The notes: generated from the letters alone by a model not told the origin. A DNA stretch of 64,000 nt from CAVZXS01 sp963779325 (GCA_963779325.1 CAVZXS010000022.1:1-64000), one strand, 5' to 3'; positions 16,687 to 25,770 are shown, counted from the first letter of the stretch. A program made the numbers and translations.

Positions 16687-17527
16687 GCATGCCGTTTTTG
16701 ACTGCAAGTTAATTTTTGATCTTAAGAAATTTTAAAGGAAGTTTAAAAGAAGAGGGAGACCACCTGGCCACCTGTCAGACTATTTCATCTGACAGATGGG
16801 ATCCGGATTTTAAATTTTTCACGGGTTGTGGACGGTGGTTCAGGACTGATAGGTTTTTCAAAAGATTGCTCTTTTGGATGTTGGATTTTTCTTTTTGGAT
16901 TTTTTCAAGGATCTGAATTCGAATCGGTCTTTTTTCGGATGTTGGATTTCTTCTTTGGTTTTTCGGATATTAAAATACTATTAAATAAGTTTAAAAAAAT
17001 AGAAGCTGACTGATATTGGACTTTTTTGGTTTTAAAAAGGATTTGGACATTTTCGGACTTTGGACATTTTGGATGGATTGATAGTTAAATACCAATCAAC
17101 TTCTGGAACAAAGATATATTTAAGAAACTTTAACACAAGAGCATTAATGCCTCATTTTTACGAGCGGGTATTTACATGCAGCATCGTAATGATGCGTGTA
17201 AACGCATGGTATAAGCGCTTGAAAAAGGCTCGTATAAATACGCGGCCAAATCGGACCATTAAGGCATTAGTACTCTTTTTCCCCGTAAAAGAAAGAACTT
17301 GCCGTCGTTTATGCAACTGTTTCTTATCAATCGGCGACATTAAACTGATCCTGCTATCCTTTGAAAAATAACAGTGTTGTAAAGATATTACAAGCAGCCG
17401 TTAACCAACCGTATTCCTGAAAAGCTCCAACCCGTTCCTTTGAAAGTTGTCCGATTGTATTTGAAAGCATTGTATGTTAATCATAGTCTGAATCGTCCAA
17501 ACTTTTAGACATGCTTTTAAAAAATCA
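16687..17527. other. 840-nt non-coding stretch with decayed heptads
   Basis: The hairpin ctgtcaga...tctgacag (16772-16795) lies near the left end. From about 16865 to 17080 the sequence is TTGGA-rich with a 7-nt period (ttttgga, tgttgga; ttggaca, ttttgga). The rest (17085-17525) holds only short open frames without protein-like character. I looked for a cobalamin riboswitch before the metal-receptor gene and saw no clear B12 box. I see no gene. Confidence 0.5.
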
Positions 17528-17551
17528 GCCACTCGTTTTTTAGCGAGTGGC
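17528..17551 (-). terminator. Terminator of cbs
   Basis: gccactcg (17528-17535) pairs with cgagtggc (17544-17551), with a T-rich tract on both sides. It lies 28 nt after the cbs stop and could work in either direction. Confidence 0.8.
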
Positions 17552-17578
17552 TTTTTTATTTCTGCTTCTGTATTGCCA

Positions 17579-18937
17579 TTATTTTCCCAAGGCCTGTATT
17601 ACGTCGTACTTGGTTACAATATGTAAATTTCCCGCTTCGTCTTTAGACAGTACGGCGCCGTTTTCTTTATTAATTAATGTACTTAATCTTTCTACCGGTG
17701 TTTCAAAATCTACAATCGGGTAAAGCGGTTCCAATACCGTTTCTACCGCGGCGTTTTTTATTTCAGGGTTGCTGAATACTTTTTTAAACAAACCGCCTTC
17801 ACTGATGGCGCCAATCATATCAGTGCCATTCATTACCGGTATTTGTTCTATATCAAATTCTTTCATCAGTTGCACGGCTTCGGCTACCGTTTGCCCGGCA
17901 TCTATACTTACTATCTTCTTTACGCCTCTCGCACTTACAATGTCTTTAAATGTTTTTACATCCAGGAACCCTCTTTCAATCATCCACTGGTCATTGTATA
18001 TTTTGCCCACATACCGGCTGCCGTGGTCGTGAAAAATACAAACCACCAAATCATCTTTCTTCAACCTGCTTTTTAATTGTATCAATCCCTGCAGGCAGCT
18101 GCCGGCGCTATAGCCGCAAAACAATCCTTCCTCTTTGGCCAATCTCCGGGCCTGTATAGCGCCGTCCTTATCAGTTACCTGTTCAAAATGATCTATCACA
18201 CTCATATCATAATTCTCGGGAACAAAATCTTCACCAAAACCTTCTGATATATAAGGATGCACTTCCTTCATGTCTACTTCGCCGGTGCGGAAATATTTCG
18301 TAAGCAAAGATCCGTATACATCGATTGCCCAAATTTGGATGTTCGGATTTTTTTCTTTCAAATATTTGGCCGTACCGCAAATAGTACCGCCGGTACCTGC
18401 CGTACAAACCAAGTGCGTAATCTTACCGTCTGTTTGTTTCCAAATTTCGGGGCCCGTACTTTCATAATGCGCCAACCGGTTAGCCAAGTTATCATACTGG
18501 TTCATATACATACTGTTGGGTACTTCTTTTCCCAATCTTTTGGCTACGCTGTAATAACTTTTAGGATCATCAGGCAGTACATTGGTAGGGCACACAATTA
18601 CTTCGGCGCCTACGGCTTTCAGTATATCCGCTTTTTCTTTCGATTGTTTATCGGTAGTTACAAAAATGCACTTGTATCCTTTTACGCAAGCCGCCAATGC
18701 CAGGCCCATACCGGTATTGCCGCTGGTACCTTCTATAATAGTTCCGCCGGGTTTCAGTTTACCTTCCTGTTCGGCTACCTCTACCATCTTCAGTGCCATT
18801 CGGTCTTTTATAGAGTTGCCGGGGTTAAAATAGTCAACCTTAGCTACTACGGTGCAGGGAAAATCTTTAGTTACTTTATTCAGCCTGATCATGGGTGTAT
18901 TGCCTATGGTTTCCAGGATGTTATTTTTTATATCCAT
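17579..18937 (-). CDS. cbs: Cystathionine beta-synthase (PLP fold plus CBS pair)
   Basis: A 452-residue PLP enzyme. The Schiff-base lysine is K44 in NPGNSIKDRM, the substrate loop TSGNTG is at 71-76, and the phosphate-binding loop TAGTGGTICG is near 180. From about 335 a pair of CBS domains follows (VKKIVSIDAGQTVAEAVQLM; TVLEPLYPIVDFETPVERLS), the architecture of eukaryotic-type cystathionine beta-synthase. The reaction condenses serine with homocysteine; cysteine-synthase-like activity cannot be excluded. A -7 box (18955-18962) gives a short leader. No lyase gene is adjacent. Confidence 0.88.
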   Translation of the reverse strand: MDIKNNILETIGNTPMIRLNKVTKDFPCTVVAKVDYFNPGNSIKDRMALKMVEVAEQEGKLKPGGTIIEGTSGNTGMGLALAACVKGYKCIFVTTDKQSKEKADILKAVGAEVIVCPTNVLPDDPKSYYSVAKRLGKEVPNSMYMNQYDNLANRLAHYESTGPEIWKQTDGKITHLVCTAGTGGTICGTAKYLKEKNPNIQIWAIDVYGSLLTKYFRTGEVDMKEVHPYISEGFGEDFVPENYDMSVIDHFEQVTDKDGAIQARRLAKEEGLFCGYSAGSCLQGLIQLKSRLKKDDLVVCIFHDHGSRYVGKIYNDQWMIERGFLDVKTFKDIVSARGVKKIVSIDAGQTVAEAVQLMKEFDIEQIPVMNGTDMIGAISEGGLFKKVFSNPEIKNAAVETVLEPLYPIVDFETPVERLSTLINKENGAVLSKDEAGNLHIVTKYDVIQALGK

Positions 18938-18954
18938 ACATTGTTTTATTGCGC

Positions 18955-18962
18955 CAAAGGTA
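18955..18962 (-). promoter_or_regulatory. -7 box (TACCTTTG) for cbs
   Basis: An exact TAnnTTTG on the minus strand, 17 nt before the ATG. Confidence 0.55.
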
Positions 18963-19043
18963 GCAAATTAGAATTTGTAAGTTTTGTTTGTTATCAGACA
19001 ATATTGTTAATACCGGTGTTCTTTGATAAACTTCATTAAAAAT

Positions 19044-19069
19044 AAAACCCTGCCAATCGGCAAGGTTTT
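19044..19069 (-). terminator. Terminator of the FKBP gene
   Basis: aaaaccctgcc pairs with ggcaaggtttt (one mismatch). On the minus strand it is followed by a T-rich run, 30 nt after the stop. Confidence 0.7.
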
Positions 19070-19098
19070 AAAAAATCTCTTACTTACTACGAATCTTA

Positions 19099-19857
19099 TT
19101 ACCTCTGTTTTGCTACTTTCAACAATTCTATTTCAAAAATTAATGTACTGCCGCCGGGTATTGAGTTGTAATCGCCGGGACCATAAGCCAATTGATATGG
19201 TATATAAAAAATAAATTTAGAACCCGTGGGCATCAGTTGCAGCCCTTCCGTCCAGCCGGTTATAACACGATTTAAAGCAAATGTGATTGGCTCGCCGCCT
19301 GTTTGCTGATTGGTACGTGAGGCATCAAAAATTGCTCCATCGAGAAAGCGACCGGAGTAATGACAAGTAACACTATCTGTAGCGGAAGTCGGTTTTTCAC
19401 CTTCGCCCAATTTTATTATTTCATATTGCAAACCGCTGGCAGTCGTAATTACTTCTTTACGCTTTTTATTTTGTGCTAAAAATTTTTCACCTTCAGCAAT
19501 ATTCGGCCCTGATTTTTCAGCAGCTTTTCGATTCATTAAATCCATCATGCAGTTATTGGCAGCCTGTTCACTAATCAATGCCTGTTTGTTGCTTTGTATA
19601 TCATTAATGGCTTTGGCCACCAACGATGCGTTAATTTTATCTACACCCTGTTGTTTATAAAAATTGACTACGCTTAAACCAATGGCATAACTGGCCGAGT
19701 CGGTCAGGTTTTTTAAAACGGAAGAGCTTGTTTTTGCAGGTATTGTTTTTTTACCGGCAACGGTTACTGTTTTTTTCGGTACGGTTTTTTTATTTTGTGC
19801 ATGCACGGCCGTTATTAAAAAGAGTACGGAAAAAGAAAGAATGATGATTTTTTTCAT
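19099..19857 (-). CDS. FKBP-type peptidyl-prolyl isomerase, exported
   Basis: A 252-residue protein with a signal peptide (MKKIIILSFSVLFLITAVHAQ) and a lysine/threonine-rich linker. An FkpA-type N-terminal dimerisation region (about 50-130, SYAIGLSVVNFYKQQGV) is followed by an FKBP catalytic domain (about 140-252). The catalytic domain shows VTCHYSGRFLDGAIFDAS, VITGWTEGLQLMPTGSKFIF, YGPGDYNSIPGGSTLIFEIE. It would assist folding of envelope proteins in the periplasm. The active-site aromatic residues are kept. Confidence 0.9.
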   Translation of the reverse strand: MKKIIILSFSVLFLITAVHAQNKKTVPKKTVTVAGKKTIPAKTSSSVLKNLTDSASYAIGLSVVNFYKQQGVDKINASLVAKAINDIQSNKQALISEQAANNCMMDLMNRKAAEKSGPNIAEGEKFLAQNKKRKEVITTASGLQYEIIKLGEGEKPTSATDSVTCHYSGRFLDGAIFDASRTNQQTGGEPITFALNRVITGWTEGLQLMPTGSKFIFYIPYQLAYGPGDYNSIPGGSTLIFEIELLKVAKQR

Positions 19858-19920
19858 AATTAAATTTTAGGAGCATCAAAAATAAGGTTTGTATTTGTAA
19901 AGCGGTTGGATGCAATCATT

Positions 19921-19928
19921 TAATTTTG
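19921..19928 (+). promoter_or_regulatory. -7 box (TAATTTTG) for the thioesterase gene
   Basis: An exact TAnnTTTG ending 7 nt before the ATG at 19936, so essentially leaderless. Confidence 0.55.
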
Positions 19929-19935
19929 CCCGGTA

Positions 19936-20373
19936 ATGGAAAAATTCAGTAAGCCCGTTCAGTTAAGGTGGTCCGATATGGATCCTAATTTTCACATACG
20001 GCATTCGGTATATTACGATTGGGGCGCTATGTGCCGTATAGGATTTTTAACAAAGTATGGTTTAACACCGGCTGTTATGCAGCAGCATTTTTTCGGACCC
20101 ATTATTTTCAGGGAAGAATGTGTTTTCAGAAAAGAAGTAAAATTTGGCGATGAAATAAGCATTACCGCTGCCGTAACAAAATCAAGACGGGATTACAGTC
20201 GTTGGACTTTTCAGCATGGAATTTATAAAAACGGCGATACGCTTTGCGCAATACTCACTATAGACGGTGCATGGATAGATACAAAACTCAGGAAACTATA
20301 TAAACCTGCTGAAGAAATAACAAAGGCATATGAACAGTTGCCCCGCAGCGAGGATTTTGAATGGACGGATTAG
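19936..20373 (+). CDS. Acyl-CoA thioesterase, 4HBT hot-dog family
   Basis: A 145-residue single hot-dog domain. RWSDMDPNFHIRHSVYYDW at about 11-29 carries the DxDxxxHxxxxxY pattern of 4-hydroxybenzoyl-CoA-thioesterase-like enzymes, with the catalytic Asp in SDMDP. The KFGDEISITAAVTKSRRDYSRW strand follows. It hydrolyses an acyl-CoA of unknown chain length in the cytoplasm. It is transcribed alone and followed by a 15-unit heptad array. Confidence 0.82.
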   Translation: MEKFSKPVQLRWSDMDPNFHIRHSVYYDWGAMCRIGFLTKYGLTPAVMQQHFFGPIIFREECVFRKEVKFGDEISITAAVTKSRRDYSRWTFQHGIYKNGDTLCAILTIDGAWIDTKLRKLYKPAEEITKAYEQLPRSEDFEWTD

Positions 20374-20390
20374 TGTTAAGTTCTTATCAA

Positions 20391-20495
20391 TAGGCAATAA
20401 GCAATTTGCAATGGGCAAAAGTCAAAAAGCAATGAGCAATAGACAACAGGCAATGAACAAAATCTAAATACTAAATACTAAATACTTTCTGACTT
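20391..20495. repeat. Heptad repeat, TAGGCAA to ATACTAA
   Basis: Fifteen consecutive units in one phase: taggcaa, taagcaa, tttgcaa, tgggcaa, aagtcaa, aaagcaa, tgagcaa, tagacaa, caggcaa, tgaacaa, aatctaa, atactaa, atactaa, atacttt, ctgactt. Three word classes are joined without a phase slip, and the array ends at the stop of the next gene. Confidence 0.92.
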
Positions 20496-21866
20496 TTATG
20501 AATCTAATAAAATAACTTTAGCGGGATTCTTGGCTGCGTAACCATGTACAATATTTCTTATAAAACTATTTTCTTTCAGCGGTTCAATGAATTCTCTTAC
20601 TGCATCAATGGTTATTAGCTGCATAGAATGAGGAATATAGCCCATGCCCAGGAATGTTCCTTTCTCCACCGCTATGCAGGCTTTTTGTTCTTTATCAAAA
20701 CTGTTTTCAACAATAATATAAGATGGTTGATTGCGTAAAGATTGAATGGCTTTATCAACCCGTTTGTTATACTCTTTCACAGCTTCTTTCTTTTCGCAGG
20801 CGCCAAAACAATTTTCTTCTTTTATGCCGTAACAGGTTTCATTATCGGTTTGCATAAAGCAAAGCTTGGGACATAAATTAAATTCCTTTATCATCTTTCG
20901 CAGTATGGCATGGCCATCGGTTAAATAATGAAACGTAAATGCGGGAGTAAGTTGCTTTTTATTTTTTTCAATGGCTAATCGCTTATACCCGTTCTGATCT
21001 TCGTACATAAATACGCCGTAAACATCTTCACGTTTTTTTTGCGAGTAGTTATAGGCCGGCCATAATCTTTTTATTTCGGATGATTCAAGAATGACGGCCA
21101 TCAATTCGGTAGCTGTATTTTTAAAACTGATAGCATAAGTGTGGCGAATAAAATTTTGCTTTTGGCGGCTTTCCAAATCGCTGCTGAAATGGCTTACAAT
21201 ACGACTGCGTATATTCTTGGCCTTGCCTACATATATTATTTTACCTTTTTTATCATGAAAATAATAGATGCCGGGTGTAGCGGGCAGTTTTTCAAAATGC
21301 GCTTTCGGTACATTGGGCGGCAGCATTTGTTCTTTCGAATTTCGCAACAGGCTTTTGTCTATCTGATCATCTTTGTCATTCTTAAGCAAGTGCTGAAAAA
21401 GCTTTACCGTAGCTTCCGCATCGCCGCCGGCGCGGTGCCTGTCATTAATTTTTATATTCAAAGCGCTGCACAGTTTACCCAAACTATACGATTGAAACCC
21501 GGGCAATATTTTCCGGCTCAGTCGTACGGTGCATAATTTATTTGTGTGGAAAGAAAATCCTGCGCCTTCCAAATGGCTTTTTACAAAACTGTAATCAAAA
21601 TTTACATTATGCGCAACAAAAGTTTTCTTATGTAAAATGGAGAATATTTTTTCCGCTACATCCTCAAATTTCGGTGCATTGCGTACCATTTCGTTGCTGA
21701 TGCCGGTCATGGCCTGTATATATCGCGGTATCGGTTGGCGGGGATTGATCAGTGTTTGAAATTTTTCCACTACTTTGTCGCCGTCAAATACATGAATGGC
21801 TATTTCTGTAATGCCGTTGGCGGATGCGTAGGATCCCGTGGTTTCAATATCTACAATGGCAAACAT
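20496..21866 (-). CDS. DEDDh exonuclease fused to GIY-YIG nuclease (UvrC/Cho-like)
   Basis: A 456-residue two-nuclease fusion. The N-terminal DnaQ-type 3'-5' exonuclease (1-165) has the DEDDh residues in FAIVDIETTG, FVAHNVNFDYSF and HRAGGDAEAT. The GIY-YIG domain (about 195-285) has ATPGIYYFHDKKGKIIYVGKAKNIRSRI, with a UvrC-like C-terminal region containing CFGACEKKEAV. This architecture is known in Bacteroidota and Actinobacteria and is linked to nucleotide excision repair or repair proofreading. It is monocistronic and divergent from the rRNA methyltransferase gene. Confidence 0.87.
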   Translation of the reverse strand: MFAIVDIETTGSYASANGITEIAIHVFDGDKVVEKFQTLINPRQPIPRYIQAMTGISNEMVRNAPKFEDVAEKIFSILHKKTFVAHNVNFDYSFVKSHLEGAGFSFHTNKLCTVRLSRKILPGFQSYSLGKLCSALNIKINDRHRAGGDAEATVKLFQHLLKNDKDDQIDKSLLRNSKEQMLPPNVPKAHFEKLPATPGIYYFHDKKGKIIYVGKAKNIRSRIVSHFSSDLESRQKQNFIRHTYAISFKNTATELMAVILESSEIKRLWPAYNYSQKKREDVYGVFMYEDQNGYKRLAIEKNKKQLTPAFTFHYLTDGHAILRKMIKEFNLCPKLCFMQTDNETCYGIKEENCFGACEKKEAVKEYNKRVDKAIQSLRNQPSYIIVENSFDKEQKACIAVEKGTFLGMGYIPHSMQLITIDAVREFIEPLKENSFIRNIVHGYAAKNPAKVILLDS

Positions 21867-21924
21867 GTTTGAGCGGTTGTTTTTTTAAGTGTTTGTAAAT
21901 TTCGTAAAAAAATTTGTTTAAAAG

Positions 21925-22932
21925 ATGGAAGAGGAAAAATTTATTATGTTCCGCAACAGGCTGCTAAAAGTATACAGGCATTTACACAAGCAGGCAAAGC
22001 GGCAGGGGATAAGTTGTTACCGTATTTACGATCATGATTTGCCCGAATTTCCTTTTTGTATAGAATTTTATGATGATAAGCTGTATGTGGCCGAATACAA
22101 AAGAAAATTTGAAATGGCCGAATCGGCGCATGATGCCTGGTTGGAGAAGAGTTTGGATATCATAAGCGACGTACTGACTGTATTGCCTGAAGATATTTTT
22201 ATTAAACTCAGAAAACGCAAAAAGGGGAGATTAGGACAGTATCAAAAACTTTCGTCGGGGATTCAACCAAATGCCGCTCAGGCAAATAAAGATTTTTTAT
22301 TGAGTGAGAATGAATTTATTGTAAATGAAAATGGTTTGCAATTTATTTTAAATATGAGTGATTACTTAGATACGGGATTATTTCTCGATCATCGGATAAC
22401 GCGGCAAATGGTAAGGGAGCAGAGTGCAGGTAACAAAGTATTGAATCTTTTTGCATACACAGGTTCTTTTTCGGTGTATGCAGCGGCCGGCGGCGCTGAA
22501 GAAGTGGAAACGGTTGATTTATCGAACACTTACCTGGCTTGGGCCGAAAGAAATATGCTGCTGAACGGATTTCCCGTTAATAAAACATCTGATCCAGGCG
22601 GTTTCAAATTTATACGTGCCGATGTAAAACAATATTTGACGGATTTACCCGAAAACTATTTCGATATTATCATAATGGATCCGCCTACTTTCAGCAACAG
22701 TAAACGGATGGAAGATTTTTTGGATATTCAAAAAGATCATGTTCTTTTAATTAACCAATGCCTGGATACATTAAAACCCGGCGGCGTTTTATACTTCAGC
22801 ACCAATTACAGCAAGTTTGAACTGGATAAAGAGAAAATAAAAGCAATTTCTTTAAAAGATATTACGAAAGCTACTGCGCCTTTCGATTTTGATGCTAAGC
22901 TGCAGCGGTTTTGTTTTAAGATTGTAAAGTAG
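21925..22932 (+). CDS. SAM-dependent rRNA methyltransferase (RlmK/RlmI-like)
   Basis: A 335-residue class I methyltransferase. After an N-terminal RNA-binding-like part come the SAM motif VLNLFAYTGSFSVYAAAGGA (about 171-190), the acidic EVETVDLSN strand and the catalytic IIIMDPPTFSNSKRM (about 249-263), then a LKPGGVLYFSTNYSKFE strand. The DPPTF motif and order match RlmK (the C-terminal half of RlmKL) and RlmI, which methylate 23S rRNA. The exact base is unknown. The RAYT element begins about 40 nt after its stop. Confidence 0.85.
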   Translation: MEEEKFIMFRNRLLKVYRHLHKQAKRQGISCYRIYDHDLPEFPFCIEFYDDKLYVAEYKRKFEMAESAHDAWLEKSLDIISDVLTVLPEDIFIKLRKRKKGRLGQYQKLSSGIQPNAAQANKDFLLSENEFIVNENGLQFILNMSDYLDTGLFLDHRITRQMVREQSAGNKVLNLFAYTGSFSVYAAAGGAEEVETVDLSNTYLAWAERNMLLNGFPVNKTSDPGGFKFIRADVKQYLTDLPENYFDIIIMDPPTFSNSKRMEDFLDIQKDHVLLINQCLDTLKPGGVLYFSTNYSKFELDKEKIKAISLKDITKATAPFDFDAKLQRFCFKIVK

Positions 22933-22969
22933 CGACAAGAGGTGTCGACAATATTGCGGCGCCATATTT

Positions 22970-23600
22970 TGCCCCGCAGGGCATCGTGTTTATAGCAAAT
23001 AAGCATCTCGAAGCATTACGGCTCCGCAGGAGCCGCGTGAAATTTATCATTCGTTCAATCTATCCATTCAAAAAGAAAACGCTCTTCATAGGGTACCGAG
23101 AATTTTTCTAAAAAATCATAATATTCCTCCTTGAATGTTTTCTTTTTATGATGGGCTTCCTGGTTCAATACATATTTGCAAACCCTGTCAATTTGCGAAT
23201 GTCCATACGAAAACACGCCGTATCCGTCCTGCCAATTAAAATTACTCCTGATCCATTTTTTGTTTGTGATAAACTCATTGCTTTGCACTTTAATTTCTTT
23301 TACAAAATCAGAAATCAAAACAGATGGTTTAAAACTCACGAACAAATGTGTATGATTCGGCATACAATGAACGGCTAACATCTTAGCCTTGCGTGCCTGC
23401 ACCAACGAAGTCATGTATTTATGCCGCTCTTCTTTGTGTGCTTTTTGTATCAAGCTTTGCCTGCCCTTAACAGCGAATACAAATTGTAAATATATTTGCG
23501 AAAATGTGTTTGCCATTGGGATGATTTTACGAGGCTCCTACGGAGCCTGATACCACTAAGATAATGTTTAACTATAAACACGGAGCTCCTGCGGAGCTAA
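22970..23600. mobile_element. REP/IS200-like element with intact transposase
   Basis: The left end has GCCCCGCAGGGC then CATCGTGTTTATAG and the hairpin cggctcc-gca-ggagccg (arms 23019-23025 and 23029-23035). tnpA is on the minus strand. The right end has hairpins ggctcctacggagcc (23533-23547) and agctcctgcggagct (23584-23598) around AACTATAAACACGG. Subterminal hairpins without terminal inverted repeats are typical of Y1-transposase elements. Four further partial copies lie at 23.61, 25.18, 25.49 and 53.11 kb. Confidence 0.8.
23055..23516 (-). CDS. IS200-like Y1 transposase, RAYT/TnpA-REP type
   Basis: A 153-residue HUH single-strand transposase. The metal-binding pair is H55 and H57 in MPNHTHLFVSF. 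The catalytic tyrosine is Y115 in VCKYVLNQEAHH, preceded by WQDGYGVFSYGHSQ. The Y-x3-NQ-x2-HH context is shared with REP-associated tyrosine transposases. All catalytic residues are present. Its last codons are also part of the repeat copied in the non-autonomous elements at 23.7 and 25.3 kb, which implies those arose by internal deletion. Confidence 0.9.
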   Translation of the reverse strand: MANTFSQIYLQFVFAVKGRQSLIQKAHKEERHKYMTSLVQARKAKMLAVHCMPNHTHLFVSFKPSVLISDFVKEIKVQSNEFITNKKWIRSNFNWQDGYGVFSYGHSQIDRVCKYVLNQEAHHKKKTFKEEYYDFLEKFSVPYEERFLFEWID

Positions 23601-23613
23601 AGTTAATCGCTTT

Positions 23614-23824
23614 GCCCCGGCGGGGCATCGTGTTTATAGCAAATGGACATCTGTACAGCATTACGGCTCCGCAGGTGCCGCGTGAAATTTATCATCCACT
23701 CAATCTATCCGTTCAAAAAGAAAACGTTGTTTATTTTATAATAACAATATGTTTACGGGGTTCCTATGGAGCCCCGTGCTGCTTGGGCAATGCTTTGATA
23801 TAAACATGGAGCTCCGCAGGAGCT
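23614..23824. repeat. Non-autonomous REP copy (tnpA deleted)
   Basis: GCCCCGGCGGGGCATCGTG, the hairpin region ACGGCTCCGCAGGTGCCGCG and CGTGAAATTTATCATC lead into a relic of the tnpA 3' end (CAATCTATCCGTTCAAAAAG). This joins directly to the right end (GTTTACGGGGTTCC, hairpin agctccgcaggagct at 23810-23824). Confidence 0.8.
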
Positions 23825-24032
23825 GAATTTAACTAATAACATTTGCTCTTTAGGATTGAAAACATGCTTCATTGTTGTTGTCATCTGCCTTTCCACGTGG
23901 CTCGGAGAACAATTTTAGTTCTTGGTATTTTTGATAATTATGTACGTTGCGGGATGATTTGATTTAGAAAAATACTTTTACACTCAAATTTTTCGTACCT
24001 CCCTATAATGTAAAAACTCAATTCTTAATAAT

Positions 24033-24067
24033 AAAAAAACTCCGGCGCTTGGTACCGGAGTTTTTTT
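24033..24067 (-). terminator. Bidirectional terminator of the M57 protease gene
   Basis: aaaaaaactccgg pairs with ccggagttttttt around a 9-nt loop, 18 nt after the stop codon. Confidence 0.85.
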
Positions 24068-24085
24068 ATGAACGCAGTTGTACAA

Positions 24086-24880
24086 TTAGTAAACTACATT
24101 AAGCGCTGTTCTGTCAGCAGTTGTAAAAGGTCTGTTGGTCGAAGTACTGCCGCAGGCAAGCATCCATGAGCCGGCGCTTGGTCCTGTGGGCGTACCTGAA
24201 ATATAAATAGCACCAACACCGCCGCTGCCTTCATTAACGGCAACACCGCCGCAACTGAAAGAACGGTTCATATAATCTGTATGACGGAAACCGATGCAGT
24301 GACCCATTTCATGCGCAATAGTAGTAGCTAACGGATTAACTGCCGCACTTGGTGTATAAAAACGGGTATTCATCCTGATTTGACCAAAAGGATTTCCTCC
24401 CGAAGGGAAACCGGCTGAGCCGAGTACATTACTGTTTTCGAAAAATGTAACAATACGGATATTAGCTCCGCTGCTTACACGTTGAAAACGTACACGCAGA
24501 TTCAGTGCATTGTACCGGCGAATAGCTTCGTCAGTAGCGGCAACAAAATTTGCCTGCGTAGTATTTAATGATACGGTTATGGTTCTTGGTAAACCGGTAA
24601 CCAGGTTGGTGGTACGGTAATGTTCTTCCTCTGCGTAAACGATCTCATTGGAAGTAGGCAATCCGCTCAACTCACTTTGTGTAAGCAGAATATCGCCTTC
24701 TACAATGTAACCTTCATCTGTCTTTTGCACATTCTCAGTGTTAAATCCCAATTTCTGAATTTGAGAAATTACATCTTGCGGAATTTCCGGAGCTGTTTTT
24801 TCTTTAACATCTTTTGTACAAGATGTAATGGCTGCAACGACAAGTAATGCCGTGGCCAATAGTTTGGTCAGTTGTCTCAT
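24086..24880 (-). CDS. M57-family (dual-action HEIGH) metalloprotease lipoprotein
   Basis: A 264-residue lipoprotein (AAITSCTKD, Cys21) with a propeptide-like region to about 90. The catalytic part has the zinc signature HEMGHCIGFRHTD at about 190-202, fitting the HExxHxxGxxH pattern of the metzincin clan and the Bacteroidota M57 family. The two cysteines after it (SCGG, LACGS) may form a disulfide. It would act on the cell surface or in the periplasm. The gene is monocistronic with a strong terminator. Confidence 0.82.
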   Translation of the reverse strand: MRQLTKLLATALLVVAAITSCTKDVKEKTAPEIPQDVISQIQKLGFNTENVQKTDEGYIVEGDILLTQSELSGLPTSNEIVYAEEEHYRTTNLVTGLPRTITVSLNTTQANFVAATDEAIRRYNALNLRVRFQRVSSGANIRIVTFFENSNVLGSAGFPSGGNPFGQIRMNTRFYTPSAAVNPLATTIAHEMGHCIGFRHTDYMNRSFSCGGVAVNEGSGGVGAIYISGTPTGPSAGSWMLACGSTSTNRPFTTADRTALNVVY

Positions 24881-25182
24881 GTGATGTGTGTGTTTTAGGT
24901 TAAAAATAATTTCAAATAAAAAATATACACAAGCCTATTTTTATTTGAAGCAAAAAGTTAGTTTTAATTTTTTATAAATAATGATTTTGTTTTTGCACAA
25001 CTTGTATATCGTTAAACATTATTACAATTATATGACAACCCGGACGGGTTTATTTTTTCGAAATTATTTATGGCTTATGCAATTTTCTTTGATAATAAAT
25101 AAGCCCCGGTAGTTATTGATAATTTTTATAAGGATTGGTTTCAGATTGCTTATAAATTATTCAACGGTGAATGATTAGATGA

Positions 25183-25385
25183 TCCCGACGGGGCATTGTG
25201 TTTATTGACAATGGCTATAGTCAAGCATTACGGCTCTGTAAGAGCCGCGTGAAATTATCATCAGTTTAATCAATCTATTCAAAAAAACGTTGTTCATTTT
25301 ATCATAGCAATAAATTTACGAGGCTCCTATGGAGCCCGATTACTTTGGTAATGCTTAACTATAAACACGGAGCTCCTGCGGAGCT
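25183..25385. repeat. Non-autonomous REP copy
   Basis: TCCCGACGGGGCATTGTG, the hairpin GGCTCTGTAAGAGCC and GCGTGAAATTATCATC, then the tnpA 3' relic (AATCTATTCAAAAAAACG), then TTTACGAGGCTCCTATGGAG and the right-end hairpin agctcctgcggagct (25371-25385). Same order as the copy at 23.6 kb. Confidence 0.8.
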
Positions 25386-25492
25386 ATTCTTAATAAAACT
25401 TTGCCAACGGATGTATTAGCGTTTAGTGAAAACTATTTTATTTATGATATTACGGCTTCCGCAACTCCTGCGAAGCTAAAGCTAAATGTGTT

Positions 25493-25575
25493 GCCCCATC
25501 GGGGCATGGTGTTTATAGAAGATAGCCATCAGTGTAGTATTACGGCTCCGCAGGAGCCGCGTGAAATTTATAATC
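25493..25575. repeat. REP left-end copy without right end
   Basis: GCCCCATCGGGGCATGGTG and the hairpin CGGCTCCGCAGGAGCCG followed by CGTGAAATTTATAATC. No matching right end follows. Confidence 0.7.
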
Positions 25576-25770
25576 AATTTGTTTATTGTTTCTCTATTAC
25601 TTCCGTTATTATGATTTGTCTGCCCGGATGAATGTGTGGAAAAAACTTAAGTATATCCATAAAAAAGCGGATGAATAAAAATTCACCCGCTGTAAAATAT
25701 CTTCTTCCGGTTTACTTAAAAATACGGTTTCGGAAAATTATTTCTAAAGATTACCTCGTAGAAAAACTAA

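Noticed and set aside
16687..17000. Cobalamin riboswitch upstream of the BtuF-like gene
   Set aside because: I found no recognisable B12 box (GCCACTG context) or the expected stem arrangement on the minus strand.
17060..17371. 103-residue plus-strand frame in the non-coding stretch
   Set aside because: Composition is not protein-like, no motif or promoter is visible, and it overlaps decayed repeat sequence.
18257..19039. 260-residue plus-strand frame across cbs
   Set aside because: It is the antisense shadow of cbs; its sequence is rich in Phe/Ile/His strings expected from the complement, and it has no domain.
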